Source of the DNA: Halodesulfovibrio spirochaetisodalis
Lineage (GTDB): Bacteria; Desulfobacterota; Desulfovibrionia; Desulfovibrionales; Desulfovibrionaceae
Assembly: GCF_001672295.1 (NCBI RefSeq)
Contig: NZ_JXMS01000002.1
Location: forward strand, 62,001-126,000
Direction of reading: 5' to 3'
Length of the DNA stretch: 64,000 bases
The stretch's first letter is position 1. Each line of letters begins with the position of its first letter. Below the pieces are notes generated by a model. The model was not told the DNA's origin. It made no database searches and was given only the letters and a program-made list of their open reading frames with translations. Below, one piece after another: positions 52,165 through 61,790 of this stretch. Made by a program: the position numbers and the translations under genes.

Positions 52165-54372
52165 TTATACCACAGGAAGCTCTACAGTGACAATGGTGCC
52201 ACCGTGCTCTGGGCTATTCGCGCGCACGTAGCCTCTGTGGTCACTGATAATGGATTTTACAATGGTCAGGCCAAGTCCTGTGCCGCCTTTTTTATGGGAA
52301 AAGTATGGTTCAAACAGACGGGAACGTTCTTCCTGAGTAAGTCCGGGGCCGTTATCTTCAACATCAATACGGACAAGTCCTAATGCCTGTTTGTGTTCGA
52401 GAGTAACTGTTACGGTGGCGGTGTCTTTTCCAGCCAGAATTTCCGCGGCATTGGACATAATATTCATGAACACACGTTTCAGTGCGGAGTTGTCCATCTG
52501 AATTATCGGAATTTCATTCAAGCGCTGGTAGTTCCAGCTTATGCCGCTGTGGGAGTTTTTGAATAAGGTGACAAGTTCCTGAAGCAACGGGTCTATTTCA
52601 CCCGGAGCAAGCATAACTTCCGGCAGCTTTGCAAATGCCGAGAATTCTTGAACCATATTCTGCAGTTCTTCAACCTCTTTAACAATAAGGTTGGTGCATT
52701 GGCTGAATGCAGGCTCTTCAATTTGTTTGCCGTACTTACGCTGCAGTCGCTGTGCAGAAAGTTTTATCGGTGTGAGCGGGTTTTTAATTTCATGAGCAAT
52801 TCGGCGTGCTACTTCGCGCCATGCAGCCATGCGCTGCATTTTTTCAAGCTCGGTAATATCTTCAATAACAGCAACAAAACCAAACTGATTTCCATCGTGG
52901 GAAGGCAGACCAATAGCACTGAGGAGCAGTTTAAGCTCACGACCTCTGATAGTAACAGCAATTTCGCGTTTCCAAGGTGATTCAGGAGTAGTTTGGAAGT
53001 GCGTTATCAGTTCTCCTACGAGTTCACCTTCAACACGGTTTTTCAGCAGTGTGCGGACATTCCACCCGATAAGAGCCTGCGCTGAGACACCGAACATGGA
53101 GGCAGCAGCCTTGTTGATGGTAGAAATATGACCGAGTGAATCGACAGAAACTACGCCTGCTGCAGTGTTATCAAGAACAGCCTCAATGTATCTGTTACGC
53201 TGTTCTTTTTCGAGATTTTGTTTTTCCAGCTTTGTATTGGCATCGGTGATACTGTTGCGGCTTTGTTCCAGATCTTCTGCCATGCGGTTAAATGAGCCTA
53301 CAAGAACGCCGAGCTCATCCGTTGAAGTGTCTTCAAGGCGAACAGAAAGGTCACCTTTGGAGATACGTTCTGTTGCTTTTCCGAGGGCAAGGATTGGCTC
53401 TACAAGCTCTTTTGCAAGACGGAATCCGAACCACATAGCGCCTAAAATAATCAGCAGAGTAACAACACCCAGAATAAAGTAGAGCGTTATTTTCAGTGGT
53501 CTTTTAAGCGTGCGTAGCTTTTTGTATTCATCCAGACCGCGTACAATGCGATCGAGTTTGAACATGGTATCTTTACCGATGCTGCGAACAAGAACCAGAT
53601 AGCCGGTTTTTCCTTCATCAACTGGCATAACGCCCACAGCATAGTCAGAAGCGCCACCAGGCCATATGAGAGACCAAAAACGGGGATTTTTTTCTAAGTT
53701 GCCCCAGTTAATACGGCTTTTGGTTTCTTCCCATACTTTCTCAATATCTTTATTTCCGTGCCAGTTCTGCTCGGTGCGTTTGGGCGTCATTACACCGACA
53801 ACGGTAAGGTTGTATTCGGAGCGTTTTTCTTCAAGAAATGAATCCATTCCTTTTCCGCCCCATGCAAATTCGCGTTTACGGATTTGGGTAATGATGTATG
53901 TACTGAAATGCTCAAGATCATTTAGTGAATCAGAATAGAATGCCTGTCCGATATCAAGCGCTGTCTCCATGGATGTTTCTACCTGATTTTTGAACCAGTA
54001 ATCCACGGAGGTTTGCACAAACTGAGTACTGATAACAAACATGAGTGCTGTCGGGATAAGAGACAGGCACATGAAAACAAGTACAAGGCGCGTTCGCAGG
54101 TGCGAGCCCAGTACTTTGCGGCGGCGTTCGAGGATAAGTTTAATCCCGTTACGCAGAACAATGAAGAGAATAAGGAGAACAAGGATAAAGTTTAAGTTGA
54201 ACAGGGCGAGGAAAAAATATGAATCCACGCCAAGGTATTTAAGCTCAATCCATGTAAGGGCAATAATAACAAGGAAGATGACAGCCGCGACAATGAGTTC
54301 GCGTTTGCGACGTTTTTTTTCGCGCGCGTCGATTGCGTTGACTATAATTGTGCCCTGATCATGAGGGGTCAT
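52165..54372 (-). CDS. ntrY: NtrY-like sensor histidine kinase
   Basis: This 735-residue kinase has three or four N-terminal TM segments (LIVAAVIFLVIIALTWIEL, FILVLLILFIVLRNG, LVLVFMCLSLIPTALMFV), a periplasmic stretch, another TM (ITLYFILGVVTLLIILG), a HAMP domain (LVEPILALGKATERISKGDL), PAS (VLDNTAAGVVSVDSLGHIS), HisKA with ARRIAHEIKNPLTPIKLSAQRL and HATPase with GTGLGLTIVKSI. The long multi-TM input and KNPLTPIKLSAQRL motif are NtrY hallmarks. It starts 18 bp after the DUF4390 gene. Its partner is the NtrX-like regulator downstream. Confidence 0.9.
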   Translation of the reverse strand: MTPHDQGTIIVNAIDAREKKRRKRELIVAAVIFLVIIALTWIELKYLGVDSYFFLALFNLNFILVLLILFIVLRNGIKLILERRRKVLGSHLRTRLVLVFMCLSLIPTALMFVISTQFVQTSVDYWFKNQVETSMETALDIGQAFYSDSLNDLEHFSTYIITQIRKREFAWGGKGMDSFLEEKRSEYNLTVVGVMTPKRTEQNWHGNKDIEKVWEETKSRINWGNLEKNPRFWSLIWPGGASDYAVGVMPVDEGKTGYLVLVRSIGKDTMFKLDRIVRGLDEYKKLRTLKRPLKITLYFILGVVTLLIILGAMWFGFRLAKELVEPILALGKATERISKGDLSVRLEDTSTDELGVLVGSFNRMAEDLEQSRNSITDANTKLEKQNLEKEQRNRYIEAVLDNTAAGVVSVDSLGHISTINKAAASMFGVSAQALIGWNVRTLLKNRVEGELVGELITHFQTTPESPWKREIAVTIRGRELKLLLSAIGLPSHDGNQFGFVAVIEDITELEKMQRMAAWREVARRIAHEIKNPLTPIKLSAQRLQRKYGKQIEEPAFSQCTNLIVKEVEELQNMVQEFSAFAKLPEVMLAPGEIDPLLQELVTLFKNSHSGISWNYQRLNEIPIIQMDNSALKRVFMNIMSNAAEILAGKDTATVTVTLEHKQALGLVRIDVEDNGPGLTQEERSRLFEPYFSHKKGGTGLGLTIVKSIISDHRGYVRANSPEHGGTIVTVELPVV

Positions 54373-54390
54373 AAAAATACCTGCGTATTA

Positions 54391-54978
54391 TCAGTACGTG
54401 AAATCCGTTGAATATTGTATCGGAGGGGCAGGATCCCATGACCAGAAGAAGAAAGATTTGCTGAGCCACTCAGGCACGTCGGTGTTAATCATCTCGACAT
54501 AGAGAGTTACTCTGTAATCATTACCGGAAGTCATTAAGGTCGTGCTTCCCACAGGAAGGGTGATAGATCTCCATGCTCCTTCCAGTAACTTTCGTAAACT
54601 TTTATTTCGATGCGGTGCTTTGTCGTCAGGCAGTGTGAGGAAATACTCTTTGGTCAATGTGTCGTAATAAAGAAGGCTTGTGACACTGGTTTCGGTCAGA
54701 CCTTTTCTAAACCAGTAGGAGCGTGGTTTGGACAGGTTTACCTGACAAAATAGTTCAACTTGCACTCCTTCTGTGAGTAACAGACGGAGTTGATCAAGCT
54801 GGGTGACTCCAACACCGAAGTTGAGCATCAGAGCACCGTCAGTTTCAGCAAGGCGAAATGAGGTCAGTCTCATCTCCTGTGATACAGCATGGGCTGATGA
54901 CGGCAGGGATATGCTGAAAATACAGAGCGCTATAGTGGAGAACAACAAGGTTCGTATGAAGGAGGATACTTGAGTCAT
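54391..54978 (-). CDS. DUF4390 exported protein
   Basis: This 195-residue protein has a signal peptide (FIRTLLFSTIALCIFSISLPSSAHA) and a mature domain with LRLAETDG-like strands, VQVELFCQVNLSKPRSYWFRK, TKEYFLTLPD and YRVTLYVEMINTDVPEWLSK, which match DUF4390. Such genes are commonly found right before ntrY, as here with an 18-bp gap, so it is probably an accessory periplasmic factor for the NtrY sensor (inference). ATG 54978 is preferred to an upstream TTG. Confidence 0.8.
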   Translation of the reverse strand: MTQVSSFIRTLLFSTIALCIFSISLPSSAHAVSQEMRLTSFRLAETDGALMLNFGVGVTQLDQLRLLLTEGVQVELFCQVNLSKPRSYWFRKGLTETSVTSLLYYDTLTKEYFLTLPDDKAPHRNKSLRKLLEGAWRSITLPVGSTTLMTSGNDYRVTLYVEMINTDVPEWLSKSFFFWSWDPAPPIQYSTDFTY

Positions 54979-55235
54979 AGGTCTCTGCTTCGTTAGAGTC
55001 AATTGGTTCGCATCTGAGTATGCGGGATTCTGGCATACTGTGCAGTTCTTGGCAAGCTGCCGGTTTCCCGATGAATATATTTATTTCAGTATGATAGATT
55101 GTAAAGAGTAGTGAAAAAATCTGACAAAAAAAGCGCAGTAACGTGTCCTTTTCTCAAAAAAGAGCACATGTTTTGTGTGTCGCTTTTGCAATATGCTGTT
55201 GTTCTTATCAAAAATAAGATTATGCGACAGTATAG

Positions 55236-56165
55236 CTATTGATGTTCGCCCTGCAAAAATATGTCGACTTCGTCACGTTTCGGAATAGAAGTCTGTGCAC
55301 CGAGACGTGTTACGGAAATTGCCGCAGCAGCATGTGCAAATCTGATTGCGTCATCCATATTTTTTTCTTCAAGTAGTGCGGTTATAAGTGCACCGTTAAA
55401 GACATCGCCGGCTGCTGTTGTGTCCACAGGGCTGACTGTAAATCCCTTGATGATGCGTGAGCCGCTTTCATCACTGATAAAAGCTCCTTTGCTGCCAAGA
55501 GTAATAACAACCTTTTTTACACCTTTTGTATGAAAGACAGCTGCAGCTTCTTGTGCATCTTCTGCTGTTGTTACGGTCACGCCTGTTAACAGCTCAGTTT
55601 CTGTTTCATTGGGAGTAATCATGGTGATATTTGCCAGCAGCGAATCTGGAAGCGGACGGGCAGGCGCTGGGTTGAGGACAACATTTTTTCCTGCTGCGTG
55701 TGCTGCTTTTGCCATCATTTCAATGGTGACCAGTGGCGTTTCAAGCTGCATGAGAATAGTGTCGGCATTGTCGAGTAATGACATGTGCGGTTCAACAAGC
55801 TCTGGCAGTAAGTGGGCATTAGCTTCCGCAGAAATTCCAATGGAGTTTTCTCCTTTGCTGTCCACATAGATAATGGCAATACCTGTCGGTGTGTTCGGTA
55901 AGGAGATAACGCCACTTGTGTAGATATTGTCTTTTGCAAAAGCTGTGAGCATGTTTTTGCCGAAATCATCATCACCTACGCAGGCGATGAGAGAAATATC
56001 TGCGCCAAGGCGCCCTGCAGCAACAGCCTGATTGGCTCCTTTACCACCGGGAACAACACGGTACCCGTGTCCTGTGACCGTTTCACCCGGACGGGGAAAA
56101 GAGTCTACCTGAAGGATATGGTCGGCATTAACGCTTCCAAGAACAACCAGTTTTTTCGTAGCCAT
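55236..56165 (-). CDS. rbsK: ribokinase
   Basis: This 309-residue PfkB-family kinase phosphorylates ribose to ribose 5-phosphate. Signatures are the N-terminal VLGSVNADHILQVDSFPRPGE, GGKGANQAVAAGRLG and the C-terminal catalytic DTTAAGDVFNGALITALLE with the base Asp. It is the last gene of rbsDACBK. A 207-bp spacer with a perfect hairpin separates it from rbsB, which may reduce its expression relative to the binding protein. The 230 bp beyond its stop hold no clear gene. Confidence 0.95.
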   Translation of the reverse strand: MATKKLVVLGSVNADHILQVDSFPRPGETVTGHGYRVVPGGKGANQAVAAGRLGADISLIACVGDDDFGKNMLTAFAKDNIYTSGVISLPNTPTGIAIIYVDSKGENSIGISAEANAHLLPELVEPHMSLLDNADTILMQLETPLVTIEMMAKAAHAAGKNVVLNPAPARPLPDSLLANITMITPNETETELLTGVTVTTAEDAQEAAAVFHTKGVKKVVITLGSKGAFISDESGSRIIKGFTVSPVDTTAAGDVFNGALITALLEEKNMDDAIRFAHAAAAISVTRLGAQTSIPKRDEVDIFLQGEHQ

Positions 56166-56313
56166 AGTAACTCCGCAAAAAGCTTGTAACCGAGCGCCTT
56201 ATATGTGCAAGCCCTGTCTCATACTTTGCGTTATGGATGGGTTAACAAGAAGAAAGTACACATTTTACCAGCTCGATATGTATCGCTGGCCAAAAATAGA
56301 TGTATTCGAGTGA

Positions 56314-56343
56314 GTCAGGGCTGATATGAATATCAGCCCTGAC
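56314..56343. other. intercistronic hairpin between rbsB and rbsK
   Basis: GTCAGGGCTGATA, loop TGAA, and its exact complement form a perfect 13-bp stem 30 bp past the rbsB stop. No T-tract follows, so it probably protects the upstream rbsB message or partially attenuates rbsK. Confidence 0.6.
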
Positions 56344-56372
56344 TTGTCAGAATAGTACTCTGTCAGAGCAGA

Positions 56373-57251
56373 TTATTTTTTGATTACCTGAAGTGGAACA
56401 GGGATATTTGCTTCCACTTTTTCACCTTTAAGAATTTTGCCCGCAGTTTCAACACCAAGAGAGCCGATGAGCGCAGGCTGCTGCGCGATGGTTGCTGCCA
56501 TGTCGCCGCGCTTTACTGCCTCAATACCGTCATTTGTGCCGTCAAAGCCCACGATAACAACGTTTTTGCCTGCTGCCTTAACAGCTTTTACTGCGCCGAG
56601 AGCCATTTCGTCGTTCTGTGCGAATACACCCTGAACTTCTGGCTGCGCCGCAAGCAGGTTTTCCATTACATTGAGACCCTTGATGCGGTCGAAGTCTGCT
56701 GGCTGGCTTGCAAGGAGAACAAAGTCGTTCGCTTTAACTGCCTGTGCAAAACCTTCGCCACGGTCACGGGCAGCAGATGTGCCTGCGATACCTTCCAGCT
56801 GGATAACTTTTGCACCTTTGCCAAGCAGCTGCGCCATGTAATCACCAGCCATTTTACCGCCTGCTACGTTATCAGAAGCAATGTGGCTGGCAACTTTCCC
56901 GCGGGTTGCACCGCGGTCAAGAGTAATAACAGGAATGTTGGCGTTATTGATCATACGGATCGCATTGGATACCGCATCAGAATCAGTAGGGTTAATAAGG
57001 ATTGCTTTAACGCCGCGAACAGTGAGATCTTCAACGTTAGCAAGCTCTTTGCTAGGGTCGTTCTGAGAATCGAGAACGATAAGCTCAAAGCCCATTTCGT
57101 TTGCTTTTTTAACAGCACCGTCTTTCAGGGAAACAAAGAACGGGTTGTTTAATGTAGAAACAACCAGTGCAATGGTGTCTTTAGCATGTGCAGGAATGCA
57201 GAGAGCCAGTGTAAGAGCTAGAGTAGCAGTAAAACCAAAGAATCTTTTCAT
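56373..57251 (-). CDS. rbsB: ribose-binding periplasmic protein
   Basis: This 292-residue protein starts with a signal peptide ([20 protein letters not shown]) and is highly like enterobacterial Rbs[75 protein letters not shown] and [13 protein letters not shown], which hold the ribose-contacting residues. It delivers ribose to RbsCA. The match to gammaproteobacterial sequences is unusually close for a sulfate reducer, hinting at transfer. Confidence 0.95.
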   Translation of the reverse strand: MKRFFGFTATLALTLALCIPAHAKDTIALVVSTLNNPFFVSLKDGAVKKANEMGFELIVLDSQNDPSKELANVEDLTVRGVKAILINPTDSDAVSNAIRMINNANIPVITLDRGATRGKVASHIASDNVAGGKMAGDYMAQLLGKGAKVIQLEGIAGTSAARDRGEGFAQAVKANDFVLLASQPADFDRIKGLNVMENLLAAQPEVQGVFAQNDEMALGAVKAVKAAGKNVVIVGFDGTNDGIEAVKRGDMAATIAQQPALIGSLGVETAGKILKGEKVEANIPVPLQVIKK

Positions 57252-57278
57252 TTTAGTTTCTCCTTAGAATGGGGGGTC

Positions 57279-58229
57279 TTATTTGCTTTTCGTATCAATG
57301 AGTACTGCCAGAAGAATAACCAGTGCTTTGGCAATCATCTGGTAGTACGATGAAACATCAAGCAAGTTGAGAGCATTGTTGAGAACACCGATAATCAGGG
57401 CACCTAGCAGGGTGCCGATGATGGTGCCTTTGCCGCCCATCAGGCTTGTTCCGCCCAAAACAACAGCAGCAATGGCATCAAGTTCGTATCCTGCACCAGC
57501 CGTTGGCTGTGCAGAAGAAAGACGTGAGGTGACGATAAGGCCGGCCAGAGCAGAAAGCAGACCGCACATGGAGTATACGGCAATTTTAATGCGGTCGACA
57601 TTAATGCCGGAAAGGCGTGTCGCAGCCTCGTTACCACCCAACGCATAGATATATCTTCCAAGACGGGTATGGTTCAGCAGGTACCAAGCCGCAAGGAAAG
57701 TGAAAGCCATAATCCAGATAGGAACAGGAATCCCGAGCATGTGACCTGTGCCAATAAAGGCAAAGCTGTCCGCTACATCAGTGAATCCTGTAGAGATAGG
57801 ACGTCCGTCTGTGTAAACAAGGGTCAGTCCTCGTACCAGCGTCATGGAAACCAGTGTGGCGATAAATGCCTGTACTTTTCCCTTCGCAATGACGATTCCG
57901 CTGAAGCCACCGACGATAGCTCCGGCAGCGAGTGCTGCAGTTACAGCAATAAATACCGGCAATTCGCTGGCAATGAGCGAGGCGCTGATAGCGCCGCACA
58001 GCGCAAGTATTGAGCCTACAGAAAGGTCGATTCCGGCTGTAAGAATAACCATGGTCATCCCTACAGCAATAATAGCATTAACGGCAGTTTGCCTGAGGGT
58101 ATTCAGAATATTGCCGGTGGTGAAAAAGTTCGGGTTAAGCAGCGATACCACAATGACCATGATGATGAGTGCAATGAGCGTCTTTTGCTCTATAAGTCTT
58201 GTGGTGAGTGTTTTTTTTGCAGTTGTCAT
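57279..58229 (-). CDS. rbsC: ribose ABC transporter permease
   Basis: This 316-residue membrane protein forms the ribose channel with about eight to ten TM segments. Motifs AVGMTMVILTAGIDLSVGSI, GRYIYALGGNEAATRLSGI and AVVLGGTSLMGGKGTIIGTLLGA are characteristic of RbsC/AraH-type permeases. It lies between rbsA (12-bp gap) and rbsB (27-bp gap). Confidence 0.95.
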   Translation of the reverse strand: MTTAKKTLTTRLIEQKTLIALIIMVIVVSLLNPNFFTTGNILNTLRQTAVNAIIAVGMTMVILTAGIDLSVGSILALCGAISASLIASELPVFIAVTAALAAGAIVGGFSGIVIAKGKVQAFIATLVSMTLVRGLTLVYTDGRPISTGFTDVADSFAFIGTGHMLGIPVPIWIMAFTFLAAWYLLNHTRLGRYIYALGGNEAATRLSGINVDRIKIAVYSMCGLLSALAGLIVTSRLSSAQPTAGAGYELDAIAAVVLGGTSLMGGKGTIIGTLLGALIIGVLNNALNLLDVSSYYQMIAKALVILLAVLIDTKSK

Positions 58230-58241
58230 ACGGGTGCTATC

Positions 58242-59741
58242 CTAGCGCTTCTTACCTACAGCGCAGGCCATAATGTTTTCCTGATTTGCTTCTGCAGCGG
58301 TAAATTCTCCACTGATACAGCCTTCATGCATTACAATAATACGATCGCTCATTCCTAAAATTTCCGGCATGTCTGAAGATACAAGAATGATACTCATGCC
58401 TTCTTTTTTAAAGGTGTTGATGAGCTGATAAATTTCTTTTTTTGCCCCCACATCAACACCACGGGTAGGCTCATCCAGAATAAGTATCTTAGGGCGTGTC
58501 ATAAGTCCTTTGGCAATGGCAACTTTTTGCTGATTGCCGCCGGAGAGGTTACCCACTGGCTGATGTCTGCCCGGTGTTTTGATGTTGAAGGTATCAATAT
58601 ATTCGTCCACGGCATCGCGCTCTTTGCTGTGGTGCAGCTGACCTGATGCGTGGCTGAAATGCCTGAGTGCAGAGAGCGTCATGTTTTCTTTGACGGAAAG
58701 CCCTAAGACAAGGCCGTCTGCTTTGCGGTCTTCGCTGATAAACGCGATTCCTGCATCAAGAGCATCTTTCGGGGTATTGATAGTAATTTTCTTGCCATTC
58801 AGATTGATACAGCCGTCTGTGAGCGGGTTGGCTCCGAATATGGCTTTCATGAGCTCAGTTCGTCCTGCCCCCATCAGTCCGGCAATACCGACAATTTCAC
58901 CTTCGCTTACCTGTAAGCAGACTTGGTTGACTCCGGCAGCAGAAATATTGTCTGTTTCAAGACTCACGTTGCCTTTGGCCACAGCTATACGCGGATACTG
59001 GTCTTCCAGTTTGCGGCCCACCATTAGTTCGATAAGCCTGTCTTCGGTAATGTCTTTTACTGGCATTTCCGCAATAAATTTACCATCCCGCAGGATAGTG
59101 ACATCATCACAAATTTCAAAAATTTCTTTCAAACGGTGAGAAATGTACACAACCCCGTAACCAGCGTCGCGTAGTTCATTGATAACAGTGAAAAGTGCCC
59201 GCGTTTCAGTGTCGGTGAGTGCATCAGTCGGTTCATCCATGATGATGACACGTGATTCGAACGACAGCGCTTTGGCAATTTCCACCATCTGCTGTTCACC
59301 GATACCCAGATCGCCAAGCCGTGTTTTTGAAGAGCGGGTAACACCAAGGCGCTGCAGCAACTCGTCTGCTTCACGGTACATGGTATTCCACTGAATGTTG
59401 CCGAATGCTCCAGTTTTTTCTCTACCGAGGAAAATGTTTTCAGCAATGGAGAGTTCCGGCAGGAGGTTCAACTCCTGATGGATAATAGAAATTCCTGCGG
59501 CCTGTGACTGGGCAGGGCCTTTAAATTCGGTTTTCTTACCGAGGTAGGTCATGCTTCCGGCATCACGTTTATATATACCGGTAAGCACTTTCATGAGTGT
59601 AGATTTTCCTGCGCCGTTTTCGCCCATAAGCGCCATGACGCGTCCAGCTGTAACTGTAAGGTTTACGCCGTCCAGTGCTTTTACACCGGGGAAGCTTTTT
59701 TCAATACCTTCCAGCTTGAGTAGCTCTGTTCCCATACGCAT
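58242..59741 (-). CDS. rbsA: ribose ABC transporter ATP-binding protein
   Basis: This 499-residue protein has two ABC domains in tandem, as in all RbsA/MglA-type transporters. The first has Walker [10 protein letters not shown] and the signature [15 protein letters not shown]; the second has GLMGAGRTE in place of a full Walker A and signature [16 protein letters not shown]. It energises ribose import. The ATG at 59741 follows AGGAG closely; MGTELLK at 59735 is an alternative. It starts 6 bp after the rbsD stop. Confidence 0.95.
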   Translation of the reverse strand: MRMGTELLKLEGIEKSFPGVKALDGVNLTVTAGRVMALMGENGAGKSTLMKVLTGIYKRDAGSMTYLGKKTEFKGPAQSQAAGISIIHQELNLLPELSIAENIFLGREKTGAFGNIQWNTMYREADELLQRLGVTRSSKTRLGDLGIGEQQMVEIAKALSFESRVIIMDEPTDALTDTETRALFTVINELRDAGYGVVYISHRLKEIFEICDDVTILRDGKFIAEMPVKDITEDRLIELMVGRKLEDQYPRIAVAKGNVSLETDNISAAGVNQVCLQVSEGEIVGIAGLMGAGRTELMKAIFGANPLTDGCINLNGKKITINTPKDALDAGIAFISEDRKADGLVLGLSVKENMTLSALRHFSHASGQLHHSKERDAVDEYIDTFNIKTPGRHQPVGNLSGGNQQKVAIAKGLMTRPKILILDEPTRGVDVGAKKEIYQLINTFKKEGMSIILVSSDMPEILGMSDRIIVMHEGCISGEFTAAEANQENIMACAVGKKR

Positions 59742-59747
59742 AGACTC

Positions 59748-60167
59748 CTAGAAGACGACACCGGACTTCAGGGTGATGTTGGCATACGGAGTAAATTCGC
59801 CGGTTCGAATAACAGCAACACTGTTCTGTGTATTTACTTTATATTCTTCATGGCTGACGTAGGAAATGGAAATTTCTTTGTTCCGCTGCTCTGCAATTAT
59901 GGAAAAGAAGGTAGTTACCTTGCTATGGAGCTCAGGGCTTACGTTAGGAAATTCTTTTGCAAGCTCGACGGACTCTACTTCCATTTCAGAAACGACAGCC
60001 TTTAGTGTGTCCATAAAGGAAGGCACACCTTCAGATAAGGCCAGGTCAATGCGTTGAACATGTTGAGGGATTGGTAAACCTGCATCGCAGATTGTCAATG
60101 CATCAAAGTGTCCCATTTTTGCAAGAGTGTAGGACACTTCAGAGTTAATAAGAGTCGCTTTTTTCAT
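59748..60167 (-). CDS. rbsD: D-ribose pyranase
   Basis: This 139-residue protein interconverts pyranose and furanose forms of ribose so that RbsK can phosphorylate it. Signatures are LAKMGHFDALTICDAGLPIP, with the catalytic His, and AVIRTGEFTPYANITLKSGVVF at the C-terminus. The ATG at 60167 has a GGAG site 5 nt upstream; the frame extends 37 codons further without family similarity. It is the first gene of the operon. Confidence 0.95.
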   Translation of the reverse strand: MKKATLINSEVSYTLAKMGHFDALTICDAGLPIPQHVQRIDLALSEGVPSFMDTLKAVVSEMEVESVELAKEFPNVSPELHSKVTTFFSIIAEQRNKEISISYVSHEEYKVNTQNSVAVIRTGEFTPYANITLKSGVVF

Positions 60168-60281
60168 ATGCGCTCCAGAAAGCCAATGGGTGTATATACA
60201 TGTAATTCTGCTTAATTCAGCAGAAGTAGATAAAATTGCCTTGTAAAGTTCGGTAGCAAAAAAATGAGCCGAACACACGGG

Positions 60282-60295
60282 TGTAACTGGTTACA
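60282..60295. promoter_or_regulatory. candidate operator of the ribose operon
   Basis: TGTAACTGGTTACA has perfect 6-bp arms and lies about 115 bp before rbsD. It could bind a LacI-type repressor such as RbsR, but no rbsR is in the window. From here to 60545 I see no other feature. Confidence 0.4.
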
Positions 60296-60547
60296 GAAAA
60301 AAATAACACATTACAAATAAAAAAGCGAAAAAGTATCAGTGCCTGAAATTGATTAAAAAACAGTGCGTTGAAGTTGTTTCGGTTGTCTGCAGAAAAACAT
60401 TAAATCACTCTGGATATGCTGGATTGAGCGGTTTGACGATAGTTAAAAGAGTGCTGAATAGTTAGTAAGGCTCTATTTTTATTGAGGGTAACTGTCAGGT
60501 GCAGGGGGAGTTTATTGAGCATCTCAGAGGAAAACGTATGACATACA

Positions 60548-60578
60548 AAAGCCCCTGCGAGATCAGCGCAGGGGCTTT
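60548..60578 (-). terminator. terminator of hydEF
   Basis: AAAGCCCCTGCG pairs with CGCAGGGGCTTT around AGATCAG; on the minus strand TTTTG follows. It is 11 bp past the hydF stop. Confidence 0.75.
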
Positions 60579-60588
60579 GTGTTACACA

Positions 60589-61788
60589 TTATGCATAGAG
60601 CGGTTGAATGACCCGCTCCAGTACACCTTGAACTTTTGAGATAGCTATACCGTAGTTTGTGGTTGGTACGTCGTGTACAGCGAATTCACGCATTCGTCGT
60701 AGCATTGCAGTACGACTCGATTTACAACCTCCACAGACAATTGCCAGGCTGTAGTCTTTAATGTTTTCAGGAAGATCGTCTTCAGAAGCTATGTCAAAGG
60801 ATAGCTTCTTGCCGGTATACTGAGTAATCCAGTCTGCTATTTTTTCATGATCGGTATTGTTGTCCAGTGTATGGTGAGGGCAGCATTCGTGCATAAGTAC
60901 TTTGTCACCGTCTTGCAGTTCATCAATGGTAGAGGCACCTTGTAATAGCTTGGCTAAATTGCCTTTATACCGTGCGAAGACTGTTGAAAAGGTCGTGAGA
61001 GGCACGTGCTTTGGGACTATCGCTGCTATTTCATGGAGTATTTCAGAATCGGTTATAACAAGCACCGGATCTTTTTTGAGCATAGTAAGCGCAGCGTATA
61101 GTTCTGTTTCTTTGACGACCGTTGCCAAGGCATCCGCGTCAAGAACATCTCTGAGAACTTGCATGTGGGATTGAGCAAGTCTGCCTTTGGGAACAGCACT
61201 GTCGCTATGTGGTACCAGCAGCACTGCCTGCGCAGGTGTAATGAAATCGCTGACAAGCTTTGGCTTTTCTATGAGTTCCTTTGGGGCAGTGGCAGTAATG
61301 AAACGTTTTAGTTCATCAATGTTTTCGCCTGTAGTGGCGGAAACTGTAACAATGGAATGTCCGGAGCATGCTTCGAGGTCAGCTTGTGAAGGCGTTGTAA
61401 GGTCAGACTTGTTAAAAACGACGATAACAGGGATGTCCATTTCTGACAGTTCAGTCAGCAACCGTTTTTCTTCCTGCTGCATTCCGTGCTCTGTAACAAC
61501 CAGTATGCCAATGTCTGTTCGCCGTAATACCTTACGGGTTGCAGCCATTCGTTGGAGTCCATCGGTTCCGTAGTCGTCCAGTCCTGCGGTATCGAAAAGG
61601 GTTACTGAGCCAAACGGAAATAGTTCGTACTGCAAGCCAGCAGGTGCGGTGGTCGTACCCGGATGAGCCGATACAATAGCTACTTCCTGATCTGTCAGTG
61701 CATTGATTAAAGACGATTTACCTGCGTTGCGGCGGCCTGTCAGTGTGATAATCAGGCCGGTCTCATTGGGGATTGCAGATATGTTCAT
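60589..61788 (-). CDS. hydF: [FeFe]-hydrogenase maturation GTPase HydF
   Basis: This 399-residue protein is the scaffold that delivers the two-iron subcluster to [FeFe] hydrogenase. The GTPase domain has GRRNAGKSSLINALTDQ, FDTAGLDDYG and VFNKSDLT. A dimerisation domain follows, and a C-terminal iron-sulfur domain has MHECCPHH and CGGCKSSRTAMLRR. The cluster motif usually reads HCxxC; here the residue before CGGC is Val, so the His ligand may be replaced. It starts 2 bp after hydE. HydG is not in the window. Confidence 0.92.
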   Translation of the reverse strand: MNISAIPNETGLIITLTGRRNAGKSSLINALTDQEVAIVSAHPGTTTAPAGLQYELFPFGSVTLFDTAGLDDYGTDGLQRMAATRKVLRRTDIGILVVTEHGMQQEEKRLLTELSEMDIPVIVVFNKSDLTTPSQADLEACSGHSIVTVSATTGENIDELKRFITATAPKELIEKPKLVSDFITPAQAVLLVPHSDSAVPKGRLAQSHMQVLRDVLDADALATVVKETELYAALTMLKKDPVLVITDSEILHEIAAIVPKHVPLTTFSTVFARYKGNLAKLLQGASTIDELQDGDKVLMHECCPHHTLDNNTDHEKIADWITQYTGKKLSFDIASEDDLPENIKDYSLAIVCGGCKSSRTAMLRRMREFAVHDVPTTNYGIAISKVQGVLERVIQPLYA

Positions 61789-61790
61789 AG

